From positions 93,536-157,535 of the forward strand of contig JABLTG010000021.1 of NCBI GenBank assembly GCA_016618085.1: a stretch of DNA of 64,000 nucleotides, in the 5' to 3' direction. The translations under genes were made by a program, and so were the position numbers. Source of the stretch: Neovahlkampfia damariscottae (Eukaryota; Heterolobosea; Selenaionea; Neovahlkampfiida; Neovahlkampfiidae). The notes beneath the pieces are model-generated. The model did not search any database. It was not told the origin of the DNA and was given only the letters and a program-made list of their open reading frames with translations. Of the stretch, positions 20,602 through 31,225 are shown piece by piece (the first letter of the stretch is position 1; each line of letters begins with the position of its first letter).

Positions 20602-20700
20602 ATTGTTAACTCCAAAAAAGAATTGACTTTTTGATTGGGTAAATGAAATTGAATACAAATATAATCCGGTAAAAATTTTATTTTTTTTCTCTATTTATCA

Positions 20701-20994
20701 TTATATCATGCCAAGGTCGTTGTCTTCCCACATTTCGTTCAAGCATTCGATTACTGTTTCAAGTTTTATTCGTTTATGAGGTTCAAAACCTTCATTCTCT
20801 ATCATGTGAGATGCAAGAAGTTTCTGTATATCATATTCTGCACTTTCTATTTGAGTGAGTCGACTATCTGATGATTTCTTCGGCATTTGTTTGGTTATTG
20901 CGTTTGCATTGAATGAAAGACTCTTTGATTTGTTTTGTTCATTCGACTTGATCGATGCTTGAAAGTATTGAAATGAAAATGATGGAAAGTTCAT
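20701..20994 (-). CDS. Orphan tandem family, member 1 (divergent)
   Basis: A 97-residue product and the most divergent of four neighbouring paralogues. The shared C-terminal block is recognisable: MIENEGFEPHKRIKLETVI, then CLNEMW and an acidic end. The N-terminus has FPSFSFQYF where the others have FSSFTEFRK. There is no signal peptide or membrane span. An ATTGGCCAACCAAT element lies about 50 nt upstream. I do not recognise the family. Confidence 0.65.
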   Translation of the reverse strand: MNFPSFSFQYFQASIKSNEQNKSKSLSFNANAITKQMPKKSSDSRLTQIESAEYDIQKLLASHMIENEGFEPHKRIKLETVIECLNEMWEDNDLGMI

Positions 20995-21186
20995 TGTACT
21001 TTTCTTTGGTTGTTGGTTTTTGAGTATTCAACACTGGAGTTGGTTCTTATTGGCCAACCAATCAAATTAATTTGTCTGATTTGGAAACACTTTTTTCCTG
21101 ATCTAGATTATTTTCAAACAATTTTGGATAAAAAGACCAAAATGAATTTATTGAATTTGGAGTATTTCTTGCTTCGTTTTAGTAGT

Positions 21187-21552
21187 TTACAGTATCATAA
21201 AATCTGGTTCTTCATCCCATTGTTCATTTAATAATATTATAATCGAATTTAAGTTCACTTTTTTTTTCGCACAACATCCTTCATTCTCAAGGATTTGTTT
21301 AGCCATTTCTTTTTCCAAGATCTCATTTTTATTTTTTTGGAGTCTTTCAGTTTGTGTTTTTTCTAACAACGGTTCGGAATTATATTTTTTTAATGTTATT
21401 GTTTCAATGGTGTTCTTCTTCTGCTGTTCTATCAATGAATTTCTATGTCTTGCTTTCTTCTCTCTGTATTTTCTGAATTCTGTGAACGAAGAGAACTGTT
21501 GAGTTGATGTGTGTGAACTGTTCATGAGTAATAGTCTTTTTGACTTTTGCAT
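21187..21552 (-). CDS. Orphan tandem family, member 2
   Basis: A 121-residue product with the full family layout: FSSFTEFRKYREKK near the N-terminus, a Lys/Gln-rich middle with an NSEPLLEK motif, and a C-terminal block ILENEGCCAKKKVNLNSII followed by LLNEQWDEEPDFMIL. A later in-frame ATG at 21525 is an alternative start. ATTGG is almost adjacent to the start. Function unknown. Confidence 0.7.
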   Translation of the reverse strand: MQKSKRLLLMNSSHTSTQQFSSFTEFRKYREKKARHRNSLIEQQKKNTIETITLKKYNSEPLLEKTQTERLQKNKNEILEKEMAKQILENEGCCAKKKVNLNSIIILLNEQWDEEPDFMIL

Positions 21553-21869
21553 TTCATTGGTCAGGAAGTTTAATTTAAAAAGGGAAATTCACCAATCAGG
21601 GATGTTTACCTTCTTAAATTGGTGAATTTGAATTTTGCTTCCAATCGATTTCCACAAAATTATACCTCCTAATACTCCTAAACTCCTATAAAATCCATAA
21701 ATTTTCCGTGAGAAAAAAATTATTTCTTGAAAATCCAATAATCAACAATTTATTCATAATTAAACAAGTAACCAATTTTTAATGTTTCAAAACTGCAAAA
21801 AAAAATTTTTATTCAAATTATATTCGGAATATTCATGAATAATTATTTATATTCATAACCTTACTGTGT
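21553..21869. other. A/T-rich spacer between tandem family members
   Basis: About 317 bp holding the ATTGG promoter box of member 2 and A/T-rich DNA with short TATTCATAA-like repeats near 21830-21860. I see no coding frame. Confidence 0.4.
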
Positions 21870-22187
21870 TCATAAAACAACAAGATTTTTTTCCTTTTCC
21901 CATTCTTCGCAGAGAACTGAAATAATGGAATCTAAATTAACTTTTTTTCCTGCTTTGTGACCTTCATTTTCAATGATTAGTGTTGCTATTTTTTTTTCTT
22001 TATCAAAGAAAGTATTTTCATCATGATTTCTCTCGATAATAGGTTCTGAAACTTGTCTTCGGATTATATTTTCGTGTGAGGTTGAGCTTCTTTTGTCTCT
22101 CATGGAATTGAATCTCTTGAGAGCTTCTCGTTTTTCCTTCTCTTTCTCTCTGTGTTTTCGAAACTCTGTGAAGGATGAGAAATTCAT
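21870..22187 (-). CDS. Orphan tandem family, member 3
   Basis: A 105-residue product: MNFSSFTEFRKHREKEKEK at the N-terminus, a VSEPIIER motif in the middle, and the C-terminal block IIENEGHKAGKKVNLDSII followed by LCEEWEKEKNLVVL. ATTGG is about 25 nt upstream. Function unknown. Confidence 0.7.
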   Translation of the reverse strand: MNFSSFTEFRKHREKEKEKREALKRFNSMRDKRSSTSHENIIRRQVSEPIIERNHDENTFFDKEKKIATLIIENEGHKAGKKVNLDSIISVLCEEWEKEKNLVVL

Positions 22188-22366
22188 ATTGGTGACAATT
22201 TTTTTGACAAGAATACAAGAAACTGATTGGTTCGGTTGTTCTTTCCATAAATAACAATTCTTCTTCTAAAAGACCTTCCAAATGTTTTTATTGGTTTTCA
22301 TTATTTTTAGAGAATTTTCAACTGCTGTCAAACAGTTCAATAATAAATAAATCACTTCTGATTCCA

Positions 22367-22693
22367 TCACAGAAGAACAAAATCTGGTTCTTCATCCCAC
22401 TCCTCGTTGAGTATTAAAATTACAGCGTCCAAACTCACAGATTTAGTCGGGCTGAAGCCTTGATTTTCCATAATCTGTTTTGCTCTTTCTTTTTCCCTTT
22501 CCTCTTCAGTTTTCTCAGCCTTTATTTGTTTGATAATTGGTTCTGAAATGAGTCTCTTATTAACTTGTTGGAATTCAGGCCCCACTACATCTAAAGAAGC
22601 TGATCTCAAAGTCTTCATCTTTTTCTCCTCTCTGTGCTTTCTGAACTCAGAAAAACTTGAAAATACTTTTGTGTACGTCTCTATTCTTTTCAT
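22367..22693 (-). CDS. Orphan tandem family, member 4
   Basis: A 108-residue product: FSSFSEFRKHREEKKMK near the N-terminus, an ISEPIIKQ motif in the middle, and IMENQGFSPTKSVSLDAVI followed by LNEEWDEEPDFVLL at the C-terminus. ATTGG is about 22 nt upstream. With the three genes before it, it forms a head-to-tail array of one family on the minus strand. Function unknown. Confidence 0.7.
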   Translation of the reverse strand: MKRIETYTKVFSSFSEFRKHREEKKMKTLRSASLDVVGPEFQQVNKRLISEPIIKQIKAEKTEEEREKERAKQIMENQGFSPTKSVSLDAVILILNEEWDEEPDFVLL

Positions 22694-22956
22694 CTGTCAG
22701 AGTGAAAAGTGAGGGAAGTCGCAATTGGTCTAAACAATAAAATCTAGACGATAAATCAGGATAAAAACACGAAATTTCCGAATCTGGGTTTATTTTTGAA
22801 ATAGTTGGAAAACTGTATTGGAGCATGTGACAAACTGTTTCTTTGCTCCTAATTAAGTGATGTTTTTCTTGTCTAAAAACAAGTAAACCCAAATTCATGT
22901 TTCACCGATAAAGTAATTCTCTGTGACTACTTACTTTCAGCTTATTCTTTGTTATT

Positions 22957-23125
22957 TTATAATTTTAAAACATTTGTTGATGTAATTTCTGCATCATCAC
23001 TCTTCAAAATATTAAACCATCTTTGGAAAACTAAACTTGTTTTTGTTGAATCAGTTGGTAATTGAATTGTTAAAGGTGTGAGCAATAATGATTGGACAAC
23101 TGATTTTGGTGTTAGATTTTTATCA
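22957..23125 (-). pseudogene. Orphan open frame antisense to the APC10 promoter
   Basis: About 55 codons on the minus strand read like real protein (LTPLTIQLPTDSTKTSLVF, then QRWFNIL) and end with TAA at 22957-22959, but have no ATG, and upstream they run into the APC10 promoter. A further 31-nt intron and a 12-residue exon could extend it. The QLP..FQRW pattern vaguely recalls an adaptin appendage domain. It may be a gene remnant or chance; the rest of 22694-23133 shows no gene. Confidence 0.25.
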
Positions 23126-23133
23126 ACACAAAA

Positions 23134-23708
23134 ATGATTACCTCAACACTTCTGTCTGAAAAAGAGCACTTAATTGAAATTGGAGATAAAGCAGTGTGGT
23201 CTTTAACTTCAGTAAAACCAGGAAACGGTGTCGAAAAACTCAGAGACGACAATCTTGATACATTTTGGCAAAGTGATGGTAAAAAAAACTCAATTTAAAA
23301 AAAAAGGTGTTCAACCACATAAAATAACAATACAATTCCATAAAATTGTAAAAATTCAAGAAATAGCAATTTATGTTGACCTAAAACATGATGAAAGTTA
23401 TACACCAAAAGAATTGTTAATAAAAGGTGGTTATGATTTAAAAGATTTGAAAGATATTATAACTTATAATGTTTCAAGTCCAGATGGTTGGCAAAGAATA
23501 AAATTTGAAAAAAGTTCAAGTTCAGGTGAAAAAAAAAAAAAAAATTTAACAATCAACAGATTACCTTCAATATAATGTGATTCAAATTGTAATTATAAAA
23601 AATTTTCAAAATGGAAGAGATACTCATTTGAGACAAATTAAAATTTTTGGACCTCAAAAAAGTGAATTTAAAACAAAAACATTTCAAACTTTTTCAGACT
23701 TGAGATAA
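23134..23708 (+). CDS. APC10: Anaphase-promoting complex subunit 10 (DOC1)
   Basis: Three exons (23134-23278, 23307-23525, 23560-23708) encode 170 residues with introns of 28 and 34 nt. The DOC domain is clear: [61 protein letters not shown] and [18 protein letters not shown]10 binds the D-box of substrates together with the co-activator in the anaphase-promoting complex. The length matches the human subunit (about 185). ATTGG lies about 47 nt upstream of the ATG. Confidence 0.95.
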
Positions 23709-23740
23709 GAACAATAAACCACAAAAGAAACTTTTTTTAA

Positions 23741-26033
23741 TTAAAAATTTTCTTTAAAGAATGCAAAATATGGTTTTCCAAGTTTACTTTCTTTTGCAGA
23801 AGCAGTTTTTAATTGTTTTCCAATAGCAGGAGCTCCACAAAAGAAAACACCAACTTTTGGTCTTTTCTTTGCATCATTTGGTGTCATTTCTGTTACTTGT
23901 AATCTTACATTTTTGAATTCTTCACTCCATACTGGTCTACCAAAATGTCTTCCTTTACCTTCGACTAATCCTGTTGAAACATCTAAAACTGAAATATTGG
24001 TTGACGGGAAAAATCCTTCTTCTTTTGTTGTTTGATTAATACCTCTCCACCATCCACTAGAATCTTTTTCAGTAACAAGAACTGACTCTCCTACAATCAA
24101 GTCAATTTCATCAGTGGATTGGGCTTCATAATTTGAAACAACCACACCAACTACTTCGATATTCTAAAGAGAATTAATTTCTAATTTTTTTTTTTTTTAC
24201 TTTTGTTTTATCAGTATATTCTGTACTTTGGAAGAAAATTTTTTTAATTTTTTCAGCTTCAAGAGCACCTGTCAAAAAAGTATGGAATTCAAAAAAATCT
24301 GGATGAATTGTTTCTGCTTCAGCCAAAAATTCAGAAAACCAAGCAAAAGATCCAGTATCTCTGTTTGTCCAATAAAACCAACATTTCTTGATCTTCATTG
24401 GTTGACCTGTATCTTTTCTATGTTTAATTTGACGAAGTAAAGAAGCGTATGGTGTTACACCAATACCAGCAGCACATAACATAACGTATTCATACTCAAA
24501 GACATAATCTGTTTGTTAAATTTTTTTTTGTTTAAAAAGTTACCTGCGGATGTACCAAATGGTCCATCAATTCTTAATAATCTTGTTTTTCCATCCGGTC
24601 CATAAGGTTTATCAATAACTAATGTTTCTTTTCTTGTTGGATTGACTAATAAAGAAAGTTATGTTAAATGTTTTTTTTAATTTTTTACAAGTATCCATCA
24701 AAGCTTTAGTCCAATCTCCTACCACACGAATATGAAAAGTTAAATATTCTTGATCTGGAGAACTTGAAATTGTCTTTAAAAAAAGTTATTTTTTTTTTAA
24801 ATTTACAAAAGGATGCCATTCTTGTCTTGAAATTAAAGGAGCATTCAAAAAGCAATATTGACCCGCTTTATAAATAAAGGTTGGTTTTTCTAATTCTAAA
24901 AATAAAACATCTCCTTTCAAAGCATGAACTCTTTTCACAATTGTTGGAGTTGAACCTCTGACCAATCTGAAAACTCTTTCTAAAATATAAAAGAAACCAG
25001 CAGGAAGTAACCAAAGCCTAAAATAATAAATATTAAAAAAAAACCAAAAAAAAAAACCAAAAAGTTTTTCCATGAATCAATAAAAGTGTGTAAAAAATAA
25101 TGAACAAATGATGCACAGACCAAAAAACTGTAAAATTACTTTTTTTTTTAGAAATGAATTAGAAAATGAAACATCTTACTTTGTTCTTCTGTATTCTTTC
25201 ATTGAAGCAGCGTACATGATAAACATAATAATTGTAATAGCATGGCCAGTTGCTCCGTATTTATTCAAAAACATAGCTTCCCATGATGAATAAAATATAT
25301 TTCCTGGTTGTCTATTATTTGGGTTTGGATCATAAATCCATCTTTTTTTTTTTTTAATTTTTTTTTTTTTTGACTTACGAACAACAACTATATGAAAAAT
25401 AATGACCGGCACTGAAAAAGTTTTTAAAATATAAATAACTTACGCATGTAAAGCAACAGCAAATGCAATAACTGTCGCAACCAATCTGTGAAAAACAAGA
25501 TTTTTATCTAAAGGTATAATTTTGTTGAATTTTAATGAAATTAAACTTAAAAATGTTGGTTTTTTTTGTTTGATCTTACATATTCAAAAGTGTCCTCATT
25601 GTAGGATATAAAATAATTGCACCTTTCAACTGTCAAAAAAAAAAAATAATTACAATTTCCGTTAAGCATTTGACCGCCCTATGTTGAAATAAAATAAACT
25701 TTTTTGAATATTCTTCTTACAATTCTAGCAGGAATGACCCACCAATTGAAAGCTTTTCTTGAAATTTCCCAGTAAATAATAATCGGGTAAGTGATTAAAG
25801 CCATATTAAAAAGAATATAGAAAGCCATGAAAAGAATTTTTCTCCAGTTATTATCTATATAATTTCTTCTTTCATCTGGATCTATGATTCTTCTTTTCCA
25901 AACACCGAATGTTTGCCTTTTGATGAATATTGTTATTTTTTTTTGCTTACTTTATCCAGATGAATGGTGATTTTATTAATCGTGTGAACCATTTGCAAAT
26001 ACTTGAGTGGAGAATCCTTGTACCTACACCCAT
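23741..26033 (-). CDS. NADPH oxidase with an SH3 domain inserted in its NADPH-binding domain
   Basis: A multi-exon gene with about nine short introns. The membrane part has LDKNLVFHRLVATVIAFAVALH (one heme-ligand His pair, 14 residues apart) and FWSVHHLFIIFYTLLLIHG (the second). The dehydrogenase part has EWHPF, the FAD motif, then SSSPD, GPFGTSA, CAAGIGVTPYASLL, CWFYWTNRD and a C-terminal VGVFFCGAPAIGK...FKENF, all hallmarks of NOX enzymes that pass electrons from NADPH across a membrane to oxygen. Between YWTNRD...FFEFHTFLTG and GRPVW lies an SH3 domain: YEAQSTDEIDLIVGE, GWWRG and GFFPSTNI. It occupies the loop that is regulatory in human NOX2. No EF-hands are seen. Confidence 0.88.
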
Positions 26034-26399
26034 TGTTGAGTCGAAAAAATGGTTCGTTCAAACTGATTGGTTAATGTTCTGATTGGACAAATAAAAACGC
26101 ATCGGAGAATTAATTTGACTCCGCCAACGAAAAACAAATTACCAGTTTCGGAGCATCTTCAAATAAAGAAATATTTCTTAACAAACAAAATGATATTTTA
26201 AAGTCATGTTTTTACACAACCAAATTTTTTTCTTAAATGAATGGCACAACCTTTAATAGAAAACTAGTATTCCCAAGGTGCAAGCTGAATTCGATCTTAT
26301 TGAAATTTGATTTAAATAGAAGTATTGCTATAAAATTACCGATGTTTTGAAGTTGTTTAAAATTTGATTTTCAAACTTATGACGAAACAAAAAATCCTT
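26034..26399. other. Intergenic region (NADPH oxidase / UBR-box gene)
   Basis: 366 bp upstream of the NADPH oxidase. Two ATTGG boxes near 26063 and 26079 lie close to that start. I see no coding frame. Confidence 0.45.
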
Positions 26400-28265
26400 T
26401 TATTGAATCATGCAATTTTCTTGAGCATCTTCCAAATTACTTAAAAATGGAGATTCATTATTCTTCTTTCCTTTATCATTTTCATCAAAATAAACAAGAT
26501 TTTGGATGTCTTCGATTCCTCCTCCTTCTTCATAAAGTGATGAACAATTTTTTGAAACAGAATTCATTAAATGATTCAAAAAAGAAAATTCTGCATCATA
26601 TCCAAGAATAGTGTGTCTTTTACATTTAGATGCTTGATAATTTTCAGAGAAATCTTCAATTTCATTCCATTTTTCATCTGAAATTTTCTTTACAAAAAAT
26701 GAAGGTTTTTGTTTGACATCGTACACCAACAATGATAAACTTGGATCAACTTCTGAAGCATGATAATGAAGTGCAGAAATTGACTCCAAAGGAACAACAA
26801 TTTTATAATGATTTGATTCTTTGAATTTCTTTAATGATTCATTCAAGAATTCAATACAATCTTCTTTGTTTGTAGATTTCTTTTTTTCAACTTTGAAATC
26901 AAACATGTGATAGATGATTTCTTTGTTTATTGGATCGACTTTAAATCTAAATTGAGCTTTAAAATCACCTGATGTTGACCATGTTCCAATATTCAATCTT
27001 AACAAATCACCTCCAAAAACTTTCCATTCATTCTTTGAATCTTTAAGATCTTTGTCTTCGGAGAATTCATAATCTTCATCATCTTTCCATTCTTTAATAT
27101 CTTTTTTTGATTTTAATAAACTTTCAATTTTCATTTCAATTTCTTTTGTTATTTCTGGATTGAAATCTTCAAATTCAGTTGCTTCTTTTAATACTTCAAC
27201 AAGATCACGGTGATCAGGTGCAGCAGGATCTGAAATTGCAGCCAATTGTTTCATAACTGGATTAGTTGTGAATAATAAATCTTTAACAATTGCTGAACTT
27301 GAATTTCTAAATGTTGTGAAATACAAAGTATGAAGATCAAGTTCTTGATAAACTTCAGACCAAAATGGCATGAAATCTTCATGTGAAATAGTTTGGCCAC
27401 TAGTTCCAATTGAGCCAGAAAAATCGACATTTTCTTCATCTTCGTATTCTTCATCGTCTTCTGGTTGTTCAGGATCAAAATCTTCATCATCTTCTTCATC
27501 ATATTCATCTTCAAGAAGACTTTCTAATTTTTGTTTTTTTGATTTAGGTTCTTCAACAGATGTGATTGTTTCTTCAATTTCTTCTTCTTCATCCTCTTCT
27601 TCATCCTCTTCGTCTGATTCTTCAATGATACCCTCAAAATCTAATGGAACTGGGTTTTTATGAGCTAAATAATTTGCTTTGAAGTATAGATCTAAATCAA
27701 AGTAAATAGATTCTAAATCTTCTTTTAAATCATCTTCTGTGAGTTCTTTGAAACCACATTCTCTTTTATGCTTGTAAAATTCAAAAGAAATATCTTCATA
27801 TTCATCATCTTCTTCAACAATAAAAAACCTGACGTTCTTTTCATTCTTTGATTCTTCAAAGAGATTATTTTGAAAAAACTGTTTGATTTTTGGATTTGAA
27901 TTTTCAGGAAAATAAGCAAAAACATATAAAAAATTCATGTCTTGTTTGATTGTTTCTTTAACTTTATCTTTTTTTAATGAAAAAACTTTTGGTCGTAATC
28001 CTTTACAGTTTGTTGAGCAACCGCAATCACAATAAAAATCTGAGTTATTTTCTTCACTTAAATCATGATTTTCATGACATTTTAATTTACAAAATTCACA
28101 GCAATAAGTGTTACATGTTTTGCATTCAAACCAGATTTGTTTTGTAAATTCTGGTCCTGTTTCTGAATAAGTACAGTTTGTTATTTTTAGTTTTGTTTGT
28201 TGTTTCATTTTTGTTTGTAGTATTACTTCTTCGTCTGTTTCTTTTGGTAACTTGAAGAAAAACAT
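26400..28265 (-). CDS. UBR-box zinc-finger protein with a large acidic centre
   Basis: A 621-residue single-exon protein. Residues 30-92 form a UBR-type zinc finger: NCTYSETGPEF, FECKTCNTYCCEFCKLKCH, HDLSEENNSDFYCDCGC, with the Cys/His spacing of N-degron-recognising domains such as UBR7. Residues of about 215-285 are almost entirely Asp/Glu with a KSKKQK basic island. The C-terminal third contains aromatic-rich globular sequence (WKVFGGDLLRLNIGTWS) that I do not recognise. No RING or HECT catalytic domain is visible, so it may be an adaptor or a chromatin-linked UBR protein like UBR7. ATTGG and a partial E2F-like site lie upstream. Confidence 0.7.
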   Translation of the reverse strand: MFFFKLPKETDEEVILQTKMKQQTKLKITNCTYSETGPEFTKQIWFECKTCNTYCCEFCKLKCHENHDLSEENNSDFYCDCGCSTNCKGLRPKVFSLKKDKVKETIKQDMNFLYVFAYFPENSNPKIKQFFQNNLFEESKNEKNVRFFIVEEDDEYEDISFEFYKHKRECGFKELTEDDLKEDLESIYFDLDLYFKANYLAHKNPVPLDFEGIIEESDEEDEEEDEEEEIEETITSVEEPKSKKQKLESLLEDEYDEEDDEDFDPEQPEDDEEYEDEENVDFSGSIGTSGQTISHEDFMPFWSEVYQELDLHTLYFTTFRNSSSAIVKDLLFTTNPVMKQLAAISDPAAPDHRDLVEVLKEATEFEDFNPEITKEIEMKIESLLKSKKDIKEWKDDEDYEFSEDKDLKDSKNEWKVFGGDLLRLNIGTWSTSGDFKAQFRFKVDPINKEIIYHMFDFKVEKKKSTNKEDCIEFLNESLKKFKESNHYKIVVPLESISALHYHASEVDPSLSLLVYDVKQKPSFFVKKISDEKWNEIEDFSENYQASKCKRHTILGYDAEFSFLNHLMNSVSKNCSSLYEEGGGIEDIQNLVYFDENDKGKKNNESPFLSNLEDAQENCMIQ

Positions 28266-28278
28266 GCGTTGAAAAATT

Positions 28279-28285
28279 GCGCCAA
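28279..28285 (-). promoter_or_regulatory. Possible E2F-like site upstream of the UBR-box gene
   Basis: GCGCCAA, read on the minus strand as TTGGCGC, lies 14 nt upstream of the ATG and next to an ATTGG box. It matches the E2F core but not the full TTT lead, so this is a weak call. Confidence 0.3.
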
Positions 28286-28331
28286 GAATCCTATTGGTTT
28301 AAACCCACCAATAAAATTTTTACAAAAGTTT

Positions 28332-30140
28332 TTATTTTTTTGGTTTATCAGCTACCCAAACACCTGCATTTGCCAAATTCAAGCACATATTTGCACATTG
28401 AAATTTAAAAGCAACACTTAAACCAATTCCAAAAGAATCTAAAACAGGGAAGAAATGATGAGGATGAGCATATTCTTCAACAACATCCATCACTGTTAAG
28501 AAAAATGTGTCAAAAAAAAAGAAATCTTACATGCAAATACAATGTTATAAAGAGCAAAAAACCAAAGTGATAATATCCAAAATGCACTTGATGAAGTTAT
28601 AACTGCTGATTTTCTTGAATGAAACCAGAGCAAGAAAATGATTTCAACAATTCCTTCTGCAGCTCCAGTTCCTGTGATTGCTGCGTTGATATATAGTTTA
28701 TGATATAATTGATAAACAGTAATAATTGAATAATAGACCAAAAAAATTAAACCATAACATGCTAAACGAATATAAAACTTCCACATAGTTTGTGAATCTG
28801 TTTTATCAATAACATGTTTTAGCGTTTTCCAAGATGATAAACCTGCAAATAAGAACCCAAACCCAACAAATATATGAATAAAAATATCAAAAGCAGCAAC
28901 TGATTGAACAATTAATGATCTCAAAGATGGTGCCATTTCATCAAGTGCAAAATATTTAATAATCTTTAAACAGGTATAACCACCTAAAATAACGTAACTT
29001 AAAGCTTTTCCTATCCCTGCAAAACCACCTCTCATACTATGTCTTCCGTTGGTCAATGAAATAATTTCATTTGAAAATGAACCCAAATTCAAAAAATAAG
29101 CAGCAGGTTTTTCATAATAAACTTCGTTTTCCAATGAACTTCCATATGAAAAATGAGCAAAATAAATGAAACTATCCAAACGAAAATGAAGAGCAGCAGC
29201 TATAAAAAAAAAAAAAATTTAACACTTTCTTTTTTCACTTACCAAGAGTAATTGTACTGATAGGATTTTCATGTAAAGAATTGAAATCTATGGCACATTC
29301 TTTTATGAAAGTTAAAAACTTAATATGACAAAACTTACCAATCATAAAAATGAAAATGTTATAAAAAGCCATTAAAATGGAGGTAACTTCAAATAATAAC
29401 AATTTTTTTGAATGTCCTTTGACTAAATAGTGATTTTCAAAATGACTGATAAAAGCACATTGAAAACTAAAAAAAATAAAAAAAAAAATAACTCAAACCT
29501 AACTGAAAAAACTCTGGAAAATGCTAAAATTGTACTTGATGTTTGATCTTGTCTAATGAATACTAAACCATTAATTGAGTTATCTAAAGCTGTCAAGAAC
29601 CCAAAAATCACTTAAATAATAAGTTATTTCAACAAAAAACTTACTAAATAAAATAGTTTCAAAATATTCAACTTCTTCATGTTTTCTTTTTAAATTTCCA
29701 ATACAAAGAGCCCATACAATAGCCAAAGCAAGTACAATAAAAAAATCTAACATGATTAAAAAAACAGGAATCGATTGAATTTTATAAATGTTTTGGTTGA
29801 TAGCAACAACAGAGTAAAGAATTGGTAAAAATGTAATCATGAAAAAAAAACTGAAAACTAATGAAAACCAAAGTTTTCCATATGTACATCCGAAAATTCT
29901 TGAAGTTTCATCGTCTATACTTTAATTTTTTTTTTTTTTTTTACTTATTGGGTGATGGTGGTCGGTTATAAATTTAGAAGGAGACCTTGTTCGTATGCTT
30001 TCTTCATGTTCAAATTCGGTTATATGAGAAATTGTTGTCATTTGTGATAAATCATCTTCAACTTCAATTGTTTCGTCTACTTTCATTGTAGTCAAATGAT
30101 TGGCGGAACAGAACCAGAGAAATTTTTTAAAATGAACCAT
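28332..30140 (-). CDS. Polytopic membrane protein, about nine to ten spans
   Basis: A multi-exon gene. The first exon encodes an N-terminal cytosolic-looking tail (EVEDDLSQMTTISHITEFE). A splice ending in TATAG then gives NDETSRIFGCTYGKLWFSL and the first span. Further spans include FLIMLDFFIVLALAIVWAL, LLLFEVTSILMAFYNIFIF, ALSYVILGGYTCLKII, AAFDIFIHIFVGFGFLFAGL, LACYGLIFLVYYSIITVY, GAAEGIVEIIFLLWF and FWILSLWFFALYNIVFA. It ends with VADKPKK. The layout could fit a receptor or transporter, but I recognise no family signature. Introns are short and A/T-rich. Confidence 0.6.
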
Positions 30141-30595
30141 CTGAGCTTAAACTATTTTGAAGTAAGTATGATGAGAGTTTAGAGTAAATTTAATACAGAG
30201 AAATGATAATTTGAAGTGAAAAATTGGCTCAAGGAGAATTTTTGTTTTCTATCGCAATTTTTTCGTATTTTCCACTCAAAATACTTTGAAATAGCTTGAA
30301 ACTGAAGTTTCAGAATATAATTTACTTCTTTTGTCACATCAGAATTAATATCTCGAAAACGGTATTCTGACGGACCAAATTAAGCAACAATTTCCAAAAG
30401 TGGAGCTCGAGAAAAAAATGGGTGAAAAAACGATTTCGGTTTCATTGTGAAGCCAAAGAGAAAATTTACCGGATAGCACTGCAAAATTAAACTTTGACCT
30501 TGTTCTACTTTGAAATCAAATTCAACACTCTAATTGGCCAAAACGCTTAAAAACAATTTTCATTCGTTAACTCCAATAAACCGCAAAGCACAACG
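30141..30595. other. Intergenic region (membrane protein / MYB-like)
   Basis: 455 bp between two divergent genes. It contains an ATTGG box about 70 nt before the MYB-like ATG and a small perfect inverted repeat near 30300-30320 (TGAAACT-GA-AGTTTCA). No coding frame is seen. Confidence 0.4.
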
Positions 30596-31225
30596 ATGGA
30601 CGAGTACAGTGACTTGTATGGCGATTATTTTGAAGACAGCAATCCAAGTTTTCAACTGTTCAACGACTCAACAGAGCTTGAGGGAAAAGAAGAAGTACTC
30701 CCAAAGTTCAACCCTTCTTTAAATGGAACTGTTGAACATGAGTTGAACTTCGTAATCGAAGAACCTTATAATTATAAACCATATGTAAAGAATTCAGAAA
30801 AACAAAAAAACAAACAAAAAAAAGAAACAAGGTTCATTGACTTAACTCCGGATAACAAACTCAAGAAACCTCGTTCTATGGAACAAAAAAGGACAATGAA
30901 ACGTTCTTCAACACAAAAAACCATACCTTATAACTTAAATTATGATATCAAAGAATTCACCTCAAATAGTCAAAACCATCAAGTTGTAAATCAAGTGGGC
31001 ACTGCAACTGTTTCTTATAATAGAGGTAAAAAAAAAGAAAAAGAAAAATTTTATTTTTTTAAATAAATAGGTCCCTGGTCACCTGATGAAATCAACAGAT
31101 TTGAAGAAGGGTACAAAACACTTGGTCATCGTTGGAAAAAAATATCAGTTCACTTTGTTAAAACTAGAAATGTAATTCAAGTAAGTTGTTTTGGCCAAAA
31201 ATATGTAAGCCGTATCGAACATTAA
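30596..31225 (+). CDS. MYB/SANT (SHAQKYF-like) DNA-binding protein
   Basis: Two exons (30596-31025, 31071-31225) joined over a 45-nt intron encode 194 residues. The N-terminal 130 residues are charged and low in complexity (KQKNKQKKETRFIDLTPDNK). The last 50 residues form one MYB repeat: GPWSPDEINRFEEGYKTLGH, RWKKISVHFVKTRNVIQ and SCFGQKYVSRIEH. The ending corresponds to the SHAQKYF motif of single-MYB factors in plants and Dictyostelium, with SCFGQKY instead of SHAQKY. The GTAAGT inside this motif is coding, since splicing there would destroy the domain. Confidence 0.75.

Noticed and set aside
27370-27663. Ser-rich open frame on the plus strand
   Set aside because: It is the exact antisense of the Asp/Glu-rich stretch in the UBR-box gene (GAA/GAT codons read backwards as TTC/ATC), with no promoter box of its own.
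31180-31225. GTAAGT in the last exon of the MYB-like gene as a splice donor
   Set aside because: Splicing there would remove the GQKY end of the MYB repeat, and the frame is open without it.
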